DNA from: Caulobacter vibrioides
GTDB lineage: Bacteria > Pseudomonadota > Alphaproteobacteria > Caulobacterales > Caulobacteraceae
Length of the DNA: 64,000 nt
Direction: 5' to 3'
Assembly: GCF_002858865.1 (NCBI RefSeq)
Contig: NZ_PJRR01000017.1
Span: 1-64,000, forward strand
The position numbers and the translations under genes were made by a program. Below are positions 18,364 to 27,864 of this stretch, piece by piece. The notes beneath the pieces are model-generated. The model did not search any database. It saw nothing but the letters and a program-made list of their open reading frames with translations, and was not told the DNA's origin. Position 1 is the first letter of the stretch. Each line of letters begins with the position of its first letter.

Positions 18364-18400
18364 ACAAAAAGAACCCCGGGAGGACGAACCTCCCGGGGGC
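18364..18400 (-). terminator. Intrinsic terminator after the FHS sugar permease
   Basis: A perfect 10-bp stem (CCCCGGGAGG at 18374-18383, CCTCCCGGGG at 18389-18398) with loop ACGAA. On the minus strand it is followed by TTCTTTTTG. It lies about 28 bp after the permease stop and separates that gene from the DAACS symporter. Confidence 0.9.
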
Positions 18401-18427
18401 GCTTGCAGGGCAGTATCAGGCGAAAGG

Positions 18428-19783
18428 CTAGTGGCCGGCGGCCACGCCTTCCTGGATCTCGTGGGTCGGGGCCTTCTTGGCGACCAGGGCGAACCACAGG
18501 ACGTAGACGTAGCAGAGCAGCGGGGCTGCAAAGGCAAGGGCGCGAGAGCCAGTCGCTTGCTCGATTGCACCGAAGATCAACGGCAGAGCCGCGCCGCCGA
18601 CGATTGCCATGCAGAGCAAGCCCGAGGTGGCGGACGTCGGCGCCGACGAGCGCTGCAGAGTCAGGGTGAAGATCGTCGGCAACATGATCGAGTTGAAAAG
18701 GCCGATCAGCAGGGCCGCGAAGGCCGGGATCAGACCAGTCGTCACCGGCGCAGAGGCCAGCAGCAGGTTGATCGTGCCGGTATGCGCTGACGGCGTCATG
18801 TCCTTGGTGAAAATCACCAATAGGCACAGCGCAATTGCACCAACGGCAACTAACGCCAGCAATACATAGTCCTTAACAACTTTTAGCAGCGCCGACCCGG
18901 CAAACCGACCAATCATGGCGAACACCATGTAGAAAGTCGTCAGCTTTCCGGCCTGTTCCGCCGTGACGTTAAGCACATGGCTGTGCTCAAGGAACCGGAT
19001 CAAGTTCAGCGAGATGGCAACCTCGGCGCCGACATAGAGAAAGATGCCGATAGCACCTAGATTGGCCCACTTTGAGTTAAGCGCCGACAGCGGACTGACA
19101 AGGTTACCCGTTTTTGGCGCAGCATCGGTGATCTTCTGGCGAACCATGAAGATGAGCAAGATGAAGAGAGCTAGGCCAATGCCAATTGCCATGTAGACGT
19201 TACTGACAAAGCCCAAAGCCTGTTCGCGCAGAGCGTCAGTTATTACTGCGTCTTTGGCAAAGATATCGCCCTTTAGCAGGAAGTTAGCACCGAACCAGAG
19301 GCCGCAGGCAGCACCCAGCGAATTGAACGCTTGGGACAGATTTAGCCGGAAGGAGGAGTCCTCGGGTTTGCCCAAAGAGGCGATAAGCGGGTTGGCTGCG
19401 ACCTGAAGCAATGTGATGCCAGAGGCCATGACAAAGAGACCGGTCAGAACCAAACCGTAGGTGTGCAGCTTAGCAGCAGCGACGGCGATGAAGCAGCCGG
19501 CGACAATACCGCCAAGGCCCACCATAACAGATCTGGCGTAGCCAAACTTGGATAGGAACGCCGCTGATGGCATCGACATCAGGCCATATGCGATAAAGAA
19601 CGCTGAACCGGTCAGATTGGCCTCGACCGGCGTGAGCGTGAAGACTGTCATCATGGTCTTCAGCAGCGGGTCGAGCAGGTTGGTGACCAGCGCCCAGATG
19701 AAGAACAGGCAGGTCACGTAGACGACGGCGAGTTTGACGCCCCCGCCCTTGGCCGTGGTCTTGGTGATCGCGGCGTCGGTCAT
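18428..19783 (-). CDS. FHS-family sugar:H+ symporter (FucP/glucose-mannose permease-like MFS)
   Basis: 451 aa, twelve predicted membrane segments, inner membrane. The N-terminal half has FFIWALVTNLLDPLLK and the FHS-type LLQVAANPLIASLG segment with the N-P-x-I motif; the family imports L-fucose, glucose, mannose or N-acetylglucosamine with a proton. The start is well supported by GGAGG about 9 nt upstream. A LacI-type palindrome at 19891-19904 lies 108 bp upstream of the start and probably provides sugar-responsive repression. Base composition in the middle of the gene (18800-19600) is noticeably less GC-rich than neighbours. The substrate is not determinable; the nearby GH3 enzyme makes glucose plausible. 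Confidence 0.88.
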   Translation of the reverse strand: MTDAAITKTTAKGGGVKLAVVYVTCLFFIWALVTNLLDPLLKTMMTVFTLTPVEANLTGSAFFIAYGLMSMPSAAFLSKFGYARSVMVGLGGIVAGCFIAVAAAKLHTYGLVLTGLFVMASGITLLQVAANPLIASLGKPEDSSFRLNLSQAFNSLGAACGLWFGANFLLKGDIFAKDAVITDALREQALGFVSNVYMAIGIGLALFILLIFMVRQKITDAAPKTGNLVSPLSALNSKWANLGAIGIFLYVGAEVAISLNLIRFLEHSHVLNVTAEQAGKLTTFYMVFAMIGRFAGSALLKVVKDYVLLALVAVGAIALCLLVIFTKDMTPSAHTGTINLLLASAPVTTGLIPAFAALLIGLFNSIMLPTIFTLTLQRSSAPTSATSGLLCMAIVGGAALPLIFGAIEQATGSRALAFAAPLLCYVYVLWFALVAKKAPTHEIQEGVAAGH

Positions 19784-19890
19784 TGGCCGACACCTCCGAG
19801 GTTGAACGTCAGGAACGCAATCACTGCACCACTCCCTAGTGACGATGTGTCAAATCCGTCTTCGCGCGGATGTCGCATTCACCGGAAACG

Positions 19891-19904
19891 TGACAACGTT
19901 GTCA
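19891..19904. promoter_or_regulatory. LacI-type operator upstream of the FHS permease
   Basis: A perfect 14-bp palindrome TGACAACGTTGTCA, with centre CG as in LacI-family operators. The same word, extended to CGTGACAACGTTGTCAA, recurs at 39034. It sits 108 bp upstream of the permease start. The repressor gene is not in this window. Confidence 0.7.
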
Positions 19905-20031
19905 ACCATACGTGTGGATTTTCTCGCGTTTTCGTGTCGGCGGCGATCGCCGAACCGGCCGTCGCGTTGATGCATTTCGTCGGCTGGGACTCACGCCGAT
20001 GGACGGCGATCCGGGCAACGGCCGAGCCGGT

Positions 20032-21948
20032 TCAGCCCCCGCGACACGGGATCACCGCATAGCGATGCGCCGTCATCCAGCGACGGCCTGACGCGTCCGA
20101 AAGATCCTCGGCATAGGGCGCGGCGGGCGACCAGACCCGCGCCTTCAGTCCTGCATCGAGCACCCCCTCCCCGTCCCAGAGCGGTGAGACGATCCAAGCC
20201 GGGGCATCCGAGGCCGCGCAGAACGCCCGCACCTTCTCCGGCTTAGGCGGCGGCGGCTTCAGCGCATCCATCAGCAGCGGTCGGATCCAGTCAGGCCCCG
20301 CGAGGCCGGCGGCCTCGACCCGCGCCACCCGATCGTGCAACGCCATCGCCAGGGGACGCGAGAACACCACGCCTGCGCTCTGAACCTTGCTGATCCAGCT
20401 GGCCCGGCCCGCAACGAGCCATGGCTCCACGTCGCCGGCCAGCCAGAGGACTTCGCCCGGCCGGGAAGCCATCATCGAGACCAGGGTCGGATCACGGCCG
20501 GCGTCGCGCTGGCGGATATAGGCGGATCGGTCGTCCCAGAGCAGGGTCGCCGACAGCCCGACCACCAGCAGGCCGACGAGCCGCAGAGACCGGCCGGGCG
20601 CCTTCCAGGCCTTAGCCATCCAAAGGCTAAGCCCGCCGGCGATCAGCAGGGCGGGCAGATCGCTGGCCCAGACCAGCCCTTGGCTGAAAGGCCAGGCGTC
20701 CGGCAGGCGGGCCAGGGCTTCGCGCAGCGCATAGCTTCGCAGCGCCCCATAGCCGACCAGCGCCACCACGAGCGCGCCCACCGCGATCGCTCCATAGAGC
20801 CTGGGCCGCGACAGGCGAACCCGATCGCCCAGCAGCAGGAACGCCAGCCCGACCGGCGCGATCAGCAGTCCAAGATCGCTGATGCCGCGAACCATCCAGG
20901 CGATGCTCAGGAAAGCCAGGCCGATCAGGCCCGAAGCGCCCTTCCGAGGGGCTTCGATGCAGACCAGGGCCAGACCGATCGTGGCCAGCACGGCCATCGG
21001 CTGCAGGGTCCGCCAGGTCTGAGCCTGGAGAAAGAGCAGCAGCGAGACATGATCGGCCAGCAGCGCGGCTGCGGCCACCCCGGCCAGTCCCGCCGCCAAC
21101 CCGCCCAGCGCCAGCCGACGGGCCGCCCCCGTCAGCAACGACGCCGCTGCGGCGAGCGTACAGGCCTGGACGGCGAGCCGTCCCCAGGTCTCGGCCGACC
21201 ACTGCGACGGAAACAGGATCGGGCTGCGCGTCTCGACAATCGCTCGCCAGGCCGGGTCCATGACCGTCACCAAGCGGTCGGCCAGCGGCAGGCGAAAGAG
21301 GCCCGCGACCACCAGGACGCCCAGCGCCGCCAGACCCGCCCAGAACCAGCGACGGTCTTCCAGACAGATCGCCAGCCCGATGGCGGCGGCCGCGCAGAGA
21401 CCCATGATCGGATGGAAGAGCATGCCCAGAGCGCAGGCGCCCAAGGCCAGGACGCGTCGCCCCGACAGATAGGCGGCCATGCCCAGGAGACCGGCCGCCT
21501 CGGCCAGGCCGCGCGGCGTGGCGTAGGGCTCGCCAAAGCCGATCACGTTCATCGCGCCATAGAGCGCCGGCAGGATGGCGGCGAAGACCAGGGCGACCCA
21601 GCGCTCCCCCTGGGAACGATCGGCGAGCAGCCGCTCGATCAGCAGCGCCAGGGCGACGAACCAGAGCAGGAGCGTGACCAGGACGATCGCCAGCGTCGCC
21701 CCCGAAACGCCCAGCATCGCGATCAGCCGCGCCAGCAGCGGCGTGTAGAGACTGAAGCCGAACTGGCCGTCGTGGACGAAGATCAGGTCGCGCCCGACCC
21801 CGCCCGGGTCCAGCTTGGCCAGGGCGTCGCCCACATAGAGGCGGCCGTCGTGATGGACGCCCGGAAACGGTCGGCTGAGCAGGAACAGGCCGAACGCCGC
21901 CAGCCAGCCGAGCCAGCGGCTGTCGGCGAACCGCTCCAGACGATTCAC
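20032..21948 (-). CDS. Polytopic membrane protein, possible GT-C-type glycosyltransferase
   Basis: 638 aa from GTG 21948, which overlaps the GtrA stop as GTGA; the longer in-frame extension to 22491 runs through GtrA in another frame and is rejected. Many hydrophobic segments alternate with short loops; an early acidic loop (VHHDGRLYVGDALAKLDPGG) follows the first membrane segment, as in GT-C enzymes that use lipid-linked sugars. I see no clear family signature beyond this. It is the last gene of a coupled cassette with GtrA and an FAD oxidoreductase, which points to envelope glycan or lipid-linked sugar modification. Function is inferred from topology and context only. Confidence 0.75.
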   Translation of the reverse strand: MNRLERFADSRWLGWLAAFGLFLLSRPFPGVHHDGRLYVGDALAKLDPGGVGRDLIFVHDGQFGFSLYTPLLARLIAMLGVSGATLAIVLVTLLLWFVALALLIERLLADRSQGERWVALVFAAILPALYGAMNVIGFGEPYATPRGLAEAAGLLGMAAYLSGRRVLALGACALGMLFHPIMGLCAAAAIGLAICLEDRRWFWAGLAALGVLVVAGLFRLPLADRLVTVMDPAWRAIVETRSPILFPSQWSAETWGRLAVQACTLAAAASLLTGAARRLALGGLAAGLAGVAAAALLADHVSLLLFLQAQTWRTLQPMAVLATIGLALVCIEAPRKGASGLIGLAFLSIAWMVRGISDLGLLIAPVGLAFLLLGDRVRLSRPRLYGAIAVGALVVALVGYGALRSYALREALARLPDAWPFSQGLVWASDLPALLIAGGLSLWMAKAWKAPGRSLRLVGLLVVGLSATLLWDDRSAYIRQRDAGRDPTLVSMMASRPGEVLWLAGDVEPWLVAGRASWISKVQSAGVVFSRPLAMALHDRVARVEAAGLAGPDWIRPLLMDALKPPPPKPEKVRAFCAASDAPAWIVSPLWDGEGVLDAGLKARVWSPAAPYAEDLSDASGRRWMTAHRYAVIPCRGG

Positions 21949-22388
21949 GACCGGGCGATGTCGGCGCGCGGCGCTCGGAACAGCAGCGCCCGGCGGACGG
22001 TGAAGTTGAACAGGAAGACGAGACAAGCCGTCGGCCCCTTGGCCGAGGCGGGAGCCATGCCGAACGCTTCGACGCCGACGATCATCAGTCCTTGGGTCAG
22101 CAGCAGCCCGGCCAGGCCCACCCCAAGGAAACCGGTGAACTCGCGCCAGCGGTCGGCGATCGGACGATGGGCGAACACAAGTCGGATCGACAGGACATAG
22201 GCCACGCCGATGCCAAAACAGAAGCCCACCCCGGAGGCCAGCAGGTAGTCGACACCGGCCCAGGTCAGCAGAACCAGAAGCCCCCAGTCGACCGCCAGCG
22301 CGGCGGCGCTGACCAGGCCATACAGGATCAGCTCCCGAAAGCCCTCCGGCAGGAGGCGCCAGATCGGTCCGGCCAGGGTGAAGATCAT
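21945..22388 (-). CDS. GtrA-family membrane protein
   Basis: 147 aa with four predicted membrane helices and the GtrA pattern: F.LYGLVSAAALAVDW at the start, GVGFCFGIGVAYVLSIRLVF in the middle, and a C-terminal NFTVRRALLF. GtrA proteins are small inner-membrane proteins thought to flip undecaprenyl-phosphate-linked sugars in O-antigen or wall glycan modification. The ATG overlaps the stop of the upstream oxidoreductase (ATGA) and its own stop overlaps the next gene (GTGA), so all three are translationally coupled. Confidence 0.9.
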   Translation of the reverse strand: MIFTLAGPIWRLLPEGFRELILYGLVSAAALAVDWGLLVLLTWAGVDYLLASGVGFCFGIGVAYVLSIRLVFAHRPIADRWREFTGFLGVGLAGLLLTQGLMIVGVEAFGMAPASAKGPTACLVFLFNFTVRRALLFRAPRADIARS

Positions 22389-23884
22389 GCGGCCACCTTG
22401 GTCGGCACGGCGCGCTCGCTGCGCAGGGCCTGACGGGCGCCGGAGACGCCGGCCTCGCCGTACTCGGCGTCCTCGTTGACCTCCCAGACATCGTGGAGGG
22501 TCTCGCCGGCGATGATGTTCTCGGCCGTCAGCAGGCCGGTCATCATGGCGTGGTCCTGGTTGTTGTACTTGTGCATGCCGTTGCGGCCCACCAGGTGCAG
22601 GCCCGGGAAGTGCATCTTCAGGTCCAGGCGGATCATCTTGACGTGCTCGGCATAGGCGTCGTCATAGACGGGGTAGGCCTTGTGCTGTCGCACCACGCAG
22701 GCGTCATAGACGTCCGCCGGCTCCATCAGACCGATCTTGCCGATCTCGCGCTTGGCTTGAGCGATCAGGTCCTCATCCGAGGTCGTCCAGAGGCCGTCGC
22801 CCTCGAAGCAGAAGTATTCCAGCCCCAGGCAGGTCGAGACGCCGTCCGGGATCATCTCCGGCGACCACGAACGGAAGTTCTGCACGCGGCCGACCTTCAC
22901 CGACGGGTCGTGGATATAGATCCAGTTGTCCGGCAGTTCCTTCTGCGGCTTGCCGATCAGCACCACGGTGATGAAGTCGCGGTACATCAGCTCGCCGGCA
23001 TGGAAGACGCTGATCGGGGTCGGGCTGATCGACTGCATCAGCTCGCGGATCGGCGCGGACGAAACGACGTTGTCGGCCGTGTAGATCTCCTTGCGGCCGT
23101 CGGCGCAGGTCACCGCGACGGTCCAGAGCTTGGCGATCTTGTCGAAGTGCAGGCCGTCGACCTTGCGGCCCATGCGGACGTCACCGCCCAGGGCCATGAC
23201 CTTGTCGGCGCAGGCCTCCCACATCATGCCCGGGCCCTTGCGGGGATAGCGGAAGCTCTCGATCAGGGTCTTGGGACCACCCTCGGCGGCCTTGCCGCGC
23301 AGGCCCAGCGAGCGCTTGACGCCGTCGATGATCGCCGCGCCCAGGTCCAGGCCCTTGATCCGCTGGCTGGCCCAATCGGCCGAGATCTCGTCGCAGCTCA
23401 TGCCCCACACCTTCTCGGTGTAGGTCTTGAAGAAGATCGAAAACAGCTTCTCGCCGAACTGATTGCGCACCCACTGGTGGAAGGTGGTCGGCGCCGCGAT
23501 CGGGGTCAGCTTGGCCCAGCCGAACGAGGCCATGCACTTGGCGGCCGTCCAGACGCCCAGGTTGGCCAAGGCCTCGAAGGCCTTCAGGGGATAGGCGTAG
23601 AACTTCTCGCGGTAATAGATCCGCGACAGGCGCGGCCGGTCGATGAAGTCGTCGGGCAGGATCTCGTTCCAGAGATCGACGATCTCCTGGCTCTTGGAAA
23701 AGAAACGGTGTCCGCCGATATCGAACTTGAAGCCCTTGTAGTCGACGGTGCGGCTGATGCCGCCGACATAGGTTTCGTCCATCTCGAGCACGGTGACGCC
23801 ACGCCCGGCCTTGGCCAGAGTGTAGGCGGTGGTCAGGCCGGCCGGACCGGCCCCGATCACCAGGGTTTCCACGTGCTGGCCCAT
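22385..23884 (-). CDS. FAD-dependent oxidoreductase (UDP-galactopyranose mutase / protoporphyrinogen oxidase-like)
   Basis: 499 aa from ATG 23884; GGGAGG lies upstream, and the TTG five codons earlier is less likely. The N-terminus has the dinucleotide-binding LVIGAGPAGLTTAYTLAKAG and the acidic end of the second strand (VTVLEMDE), then GGISRTVDYKGFKFDIGGHRF, which is the FAD-contacting region in the amine-oxidase/UGM clan. Proteins of this subgroup occur in polysaccharide loci and are usually annotated as NAD(P)/FAD oxidoreductase or UDP-galactopyranose mutase-like. Its coupling to GtrA and a GT-C-like membrane protein supports an envelope glycan role, possibly on a nucleotide- or lipid-linked sugar. 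Confidence 0.85.
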   Translation of the reverse strand: MGQHVETLVIGAGPAGLTTAYTLAKAGRGVTVLEMDETYVGGISRTVDYKGFKFDIGGHRFFSKSQEIVDLWNEILPDDFIDRPRLSRIYYREKFYAYPLKAFEALANLGVWTAAKCMASFGWAKLTPIAAPTTFHQWVRNQFGEKLFSIFFKTYTEKVWGMSCDEISADWASQRIKGLDLGAAIIDGVKRSLGLRGKAAEGGPKTLIESFRYPRKGPGMMWEACADKVMALGGDVRMGRKVDGLHFDKIAKLWTVAVTCADGRKEIYTADNVVSSAPIRELMQSISPTPISVFHAGELMYRDFITVVLIGKPQKELPDNWIYIHDPSVKVGRVQNFRSWSPEMIPDGVSTCLGLEYFCFEGDGLWTTSDEDLIAQAKREIGKIGLMEPADVYDACVVRQHKAYPVYDDAYAEHVKMIRLDLKMHFPGLHLVGRNGMHKYNNQDHAMMTGLLTAENIIAGETLHDVWEVNEDAEYGEAGVSGARQALRSERAVPTKVAA

Positions 23885-24011
23885 GCGGCCCCCTCCCAAT
23901 CCCGTTCCGGTACAGAATGGTCCGCGATGGTTAAGGCGGTGTACTCACGCGTGGTGAATTCTGGTTAATTGCACGAGCGAGACGATTGGTCGCGGACGCT
24001 GGAGCTTCCCG

Positions 24012-24052
24012 CCTCCCCCTCGCGGGGGAGGTGTCCGCGAAGCGGACGGAGG
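24012..24052. repeat. Palindromic intergenic repeat element
   Basis: Two adjacent palindromes: CCTCCCCC-TCGC-GGGGGAGG at 24012-24031 and GTCCGC-GAA-GCGGAC at 24033-24047. Related GGGGGAGG-type palindromes occur at 39962-39980 and 43460-43475 in this window. They look like a dispersed family and are not followed by a T-run toward the sulfotransferase, so they are not typical terminators. Confidence 0.65.
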
Positions 24053-24069
24053 GAGAAGCGCCGCCGCCC

Positions 24070-24855
24070 CTATCGATACCCCAGCAGCGCCCGAAGGCCC
24101 GGCGCATGGAAGTCCACGACCCGCTTGTGGGTGTCTGACAACACCTTGGGCACCTCGGCCGTGACCTTCAGGTTCTCGCGGGCGGTGCGGCTTTCCTTCG
24201 GATCGGCGCCGGCCTCGACCCGGTCGCGCCAGTCGGCGGGCAGGTCCAGGCCGCAATCGGCCAGCAGCTGGCGGAAAAAGGCCTCGGCGCGCTTGGAGCC
24301 CAGGTCTTTCAGGTTCTCGACGATGTCCTCGTAGCGGACCACGACCGCTCGCGAGCCCATCCAGGCCACGGCGTTCATGCTGAAGACGTCCTTCAGGTCC
24401 GGCACACGGCCATGGGCGCCCAGGATCATCATCATGATGACGTCCTCGACCGCCGCCCCGCCGTTCTTGATATGCTCCAGATTGCCCTGGAACTCGTCGG
24501 ACAGATAGAAGCGCGCCCGCGCCAGCACCCAGTCGTAAGGGTCGCGCACCAGGACGATGTGACGGGTGTCGCGCAAGGCCACCGCCGCCTCGTCCGAGAA
24601 CAGCATGTGGCCCCAGCTGATCATCGGCTTGTCGACCAGGAAGGCGTCGCGGCTGCGCGACAGCAGGGCGTGCTGGATGTATTCGCGCCGCCAGTGCTGA
24701 TCGGGATGGACGAACATCCGCAGGATATTGCGGATCAGGTGCGTGCCGGCCTTGGGAACGCTGTTGAGGAACACCGATTGGGTCAGCCGCGCACGCTCGA
24801 AGCGCTGGCCGATCTCGTCGAGATTGTCGGGCTTGCCCCGGATGATGGCGTTCAC
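24070..24855 (-). CDS. Sulfotransferase domain protein
   Basis: 261 aa. The 5'-phosphosulfate-binding loop VPKAGTHL is at residues 33-40. IVLVRDPYDWVLARARF further on is the 3'-phosphate-binding motif (RDP...S/A). The family transfers sulfate from PAPS to a hydroxyl of a carbohydrate, lipid or protein in the cytoplasm. It lies between the coupled glycan cassette and a TonB receptor, so a surface polysaccharide or lipid acceptor is plausible. A terminator lies directly upstream (24871-24905), so its promoter may be inside the end of the receptor gene or it may rely on readthrough. The acceptor is unknown. Confidence 0.88.
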   Translation of the reverse strand: MNAIIRGKPDNLDEIGQRFERARLTQSVFLNSVPKAGTHLIRNILRMFVHPDQHWRREYIQHALLSRSRDAFLVDKPMISWGHMLFSDEAAVALRDTRHIVLVRDPYDWVLARARFYLSDEFQGNLEHIKNGGAAVEDVIMMMILGAHGRVPDLKDVFSMNAVAWMGSRAVVVRYEDIVENLKDLGSKRAEAFFRQLLADCGLDLPADWRDRVEAGADPKESRTARENLKVTAEVPKVLSDTHKRVVDFHAPGLRALLGYR

Positions 24856-24870
24856 GCGAACAGGTTCCTT

Positions 24871-24905
24871 GAAACAAAGACGGCGGCGACCACAGGGTCG
24901 CCGCC
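24871..24905 (-). terminator. Intrinsic terminator after the TonB-dependent receptor
   Basis: A 10-bp stem (GGCGGCGACC at 24882-24891, GGTCGCCGCC at 24896-24905) with a 4-nt loop, followed on the minus strand by GTCTTTGTTTC. It ends 25 bp after the receptor stop and only 16 bp before the sulfotransferase start codon. Confidence 0.75.
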
Positions 24906-24930
24906 GCCATGTTAGCCCGTTGGGCTAAGA

Positions 24931-27864
24931 CTAGAAGTGGGTCGAGATGTTCAGGAACACCCGACGACCCAGATAGTCGTACTGCGAGGCGAACACCGAG
25001 CCGCCCACCGTGTCGTACTCGCCCTGGCCCAGCGTGACCGCCGGCGGGGTTTCGTTGAAGACGTTCGAGACGCCGCCCAGGATAGTGAAGCCGTCGAACT
25101 TCTTCTGCAGCGAGATGTTGTGATAGGCGGTGAACTCGGTGTGGACCTTGTAGAAGGTCGTGCCGGCCGCGTTCTGGGTGGCTTCGGTTTCGGCGTCGGA
25201 CGCCTTGCCGATCATGTTGATGCCCCAGAAGGCCGTCCAGTCGTTCTTGGTGAAGCGGAAGTTCAGACGACCGGTCCAGTCGGGGTCGCCGACGAAGCCG
25301 TTGTTGTCTTCGACCGTATCGGCGAACAGCGCGATCTTGTCCTCCAACTGCCAGGTCGACTGCAGGTCGACACTCATCTTCACATCCCAGGGCAGTTGCT
25401 GACCGTAGCTGACCGTGAGGTCGATGCCGCGGTTCGTCTGCTCGGCGATGTTGATGTAGTTGTTGGTGACCGTGTTGATCAGGTTCGATGCGTTACGGGT
25501 GAACAGCTTGCACAGCGAGTCGTTCGGGAAGTTGTCCGAGGTGTAGCAGCCGTTGACGATGTTCGCCGCGCCCAGGCGACGGATTTCGCCATCGATCTTG
25601 ATGTCGAAATAGTCCACCGCGACCTGCAGATCGGCGAACTTCGGCGACCAGATCACGCCATAGGTCACGGCCTTGGAGGTTTCGGCCTCCAGCGAGCCCT
25701 TGCCGCCCGACGAGGTGATCGTCGCCGAGGAGCCGGCGCCCGTGTGGGTTCCCGGCACGCCGGCGGCGCGGCAGTTGTTGGCGACCTTCTGGGTGATCAG
25801 ACCCTGAGCCAGATTCGTCGCCCAGCGGATGCAGGGGTCGATCGTACGCTGGCCCGCGAAGCTGGTTTCGGCGTTCTTGTACAGCTCAAACAGCGCCGGG
25901 GCGCGGAACGAGGTGCCCTGGGTGGCGCGCAAACGCACCGACGGAATGATCTGCCAGTTCAGGCCGATCTTGTAGGTGTCCTGCTTGCCATAGGAATTGA
26001 TCTTGGTGTGACGGCCCGAGACCGACAGGTCGACCCGCTCGGCCAGGAACACGTCGCGCAGCACCGGGATGCCCAGCTCGCCATAGACTTCGCGCGCTAG
26101 GTCGTCGCCCTTGGTGATGCCGGCGCCCGACAGGCCCCAGACGTTGCCGGCCAGGGTGATCGGACCCGGAACGTCATTGATCGAGTCCTTGCGGTAGTGG
26201 AAGCCGACCGCCGCGCCGACCGGACCGGCCGGCAGGCGGAACAGGTCGCCCGACATCGAGCCTTCGATGGCCAGTTGCTTGTAGGTCGTCTTGCCGGCTT
26301 CGGTGTCGAACAGGAAGGCTTGCTCAGCGGCGCTATATTTGCCGGCCAGGAAGTCGGGCGTGACCCAGCTAACGTCGACGCAGGGCTTCTTGCTGATCGG
26401 CGTGGTCTGGCCGACACACGAGCCGGTGCGGAACGCGCCGATGTCGACGGCGTCCTTCAGGATCACGTCCTGCGAGTAGATACCCTTGTTGTGGCTGTAC
26501 TGGGCGAAGATGTCCCAGTCCCAGCCCCTCAGGAACGCGACGTCGCCAAAGTCGCCGCGCAGGCCACCGACATAGCGCTGGTAGTCGACCTTCTGGCCGT
26601 CCTTGTTGAAATTGGTCACCGGGGTCGGCGACAGGATGTAGTCGCCCGTGAAGCCTGCCGAGAAGTCATCTTTGTCGCCGGTGTAGAAGTACGACCAGAA
26701 CTGACGATAGCCGTTGTTCTTGGTCGCCCGGCGGTTCAGCAGGATCTCGCCATAGGCTTCGATGCTGTCGTTGATCTGGTAGGCGCCCTGGGCGAACACC
26801 GTCGAGCGCTCGGTGCGCGGGGACAGCGACGAGTCGAGATAGAACGGGCTGTTATAGTCCAGCACGCCCATGTCGGGATTGGCCGGATCACCGCTGTGGC
26901 CGACCACGAAGAAGCCGGCGGGCATGCCCGGATAGTTGGCCTGCTGACCCGCCGGATAGCGCGGGATCAAGCCGGCGATCTTGCCGGTGTAGTCGTACTG
27001 CAGCTTGCCATCGAGACCTGAGAAGTTGGAATCGTAGAGCCAGATCTGATCGTACAACCGATCGCGGCACTGGATCTGGCCGGTGCGCGGATCGATGGTG
27101 TCCTTGCGCTTGCCTTGGGCGTCGAAGATGTACTGACGGCCGCACGAGGTGAACGGGCGCTGGCCGTTCTTCTGCTCGGCGCGCTTGTTGTACTCGTACG
27201 CCATGCTGAAGAAGCCACGATCAAAGCTCTTGGCCCAAGCGGCGCTGGCGCGGAATTCTTCGCCGCCCTGCTTCTGCGGCTGGCTGTAGAACATGTCGAG
27301 GTCGACGCCGTCGGTGTTGCGCTTGGTGATGATGTTCACCACGCCCGCAACCGCGTCCGAACCATAGATCGACGAGGCGCCGTCCTTCAGGATGTCGATA
27401 CGCTCGGTGATCGCCATCGGCAGCACGTTCAGGTCGAAGGCCGAGACCCCGCCGCGCACACCGGCCGGACCGGCGCGACGGCCGTTCAGCAGCACCAGGG
27501 TGCGGTTGGCGCCCAGACCGCGCAGCGAGATCGTCTCTGCGCCCGGACCACCGTCGGTGATGAAGGCGCTGGAGATGGCGGCGTTCACTTGCGGCGAACC
27601 CGATGCGATCGTCGCCGACTGCAGCAACGCGCCGGTCGAGCCGATGCCCTGCAGACGACCCTGCTCAGCCGTGACGACCTGGACGGGATCAGGGCTGTTG
27701 AACTCGTTACGCTTGATGCGCGAGCCGGTGACGACGACGGCCTCGACCTCGGTCGCGGGCGCTTGGGCGGGCTGGGCGGTCTGGGCCACGGCCGGAAGGG
27801 CCGTGCTGACCGCCAGACCCGCGATGATCGTCGACGCCAGGAGGTGTCTGCGTTGGGTTAGCAT
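24931..27864 (-). CDS. TonB-dependent receptor
   Basis: 977 aa from ATG 27864; a 24-residue upstream extension lacks signal-peptide character. Residues 1-27 form a signal peptide (two Arg, hydrophobic core, ending AVAQ). A TonB-box-like EAVVVTGSRIKR follows at about residue 40, then a plug domain (ILKDGASSIYGSDAVAGVVNI) and a 22-strand barrel ending in the terminal aromatic (FLNISTHF). It imports an energised ligand across the outer membrane. No transporter, sigma/anti-sigma pair or hydrolase is adjacent to reveal the ligand. The sulfotransferase behind it is separated by a terminator. Confidence 0.95.
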   Translation of the reverse strand: MLTQRRHLLASTIIAGLAVSTALPAVAQTAQPAQAPATEVEAVVVTGSRIKRNEFNSPDPVQVVTAEQGRLQGIGSTGALLQSATIASGSPQVNAAISSAFITDGGPGAETISLRGLGANRTLVLLNGRRAGPAGVRGGVSAFDLNVLPMAITERIDILKDGASSIYGSDAVAGVVNIITKRNTDGVDLDMFYSQPQKQGGEEFRASAAWAKSFDRGFFSMAYEYNKRAEQKNGQRPFTSCGRQYIFDAQGKRKDTIDPRTGQIQCRDRLYDQIWLYDSNFSGLDGKLQYDYTGKIAGLIPRYPAGQQANYPGMPAGFFVVGHSGDPANPDMGVLDYNSPFYLDSSLSPRTERSTVFAQGAYQINDSIEAYGEILLNRRATKNNGYRQFWSYFYTGDKDDFSAGFTGDYILSPTPVTNFNKDGQKVDYQRYVGGLRGDFGDVAFLRGWDWDIFAQYSHNKGIYSQDVILKDAVDIGAFRTGSCVGQTTPISKKPCVDVSWVTPDFLAGKYSAAEQAFLFDTEAGKTTYKQLAIEGSMSGDLFRLPAGPVGAAVGFHYRKDSINDVPGPITLAGNVWGLSGAGITKGDDLAREVYGELGIPVLRDVFLAERVDLSVSGRHTKINSYGKQDTYKIGLNWQIIPSVRLRATQGTSFRAPALFELYKNAETSFAGQRTIDPCIRWATNLAQGLITQKVANNCRAAGVPGTHTGAGSSATITSSGGKGSLEAETSKAVTYGVIWSPKFADLQVAVDYFDIKIDGEIRRLGAANIVNGCYTSDNFPNDSLCKLFTRNASNLINTVTNNYINIAEQTNRGIDLTVSYGQQLPWDVKMSVDLQSTWQLEDKIALFADTVEDNNGFVGDPDWTGRLNFRFTKNDWTAFWGINMIGKASDAETEATQNAAGTTFYKVHTEFTAYHNISLQKKFDGFTILGGVSNVFNETPPAVTLGQGEYDTVGGSVFASQYDYLGRRVFLNISTHF

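Noticed and set aside
20032..22491. An 819-codon minus-strand frame.
   Set aside because: Its first 181 codons lie in another frame of gtrA. The GTGA overlap at 21948 gives a natural start for a 638-aa protein.
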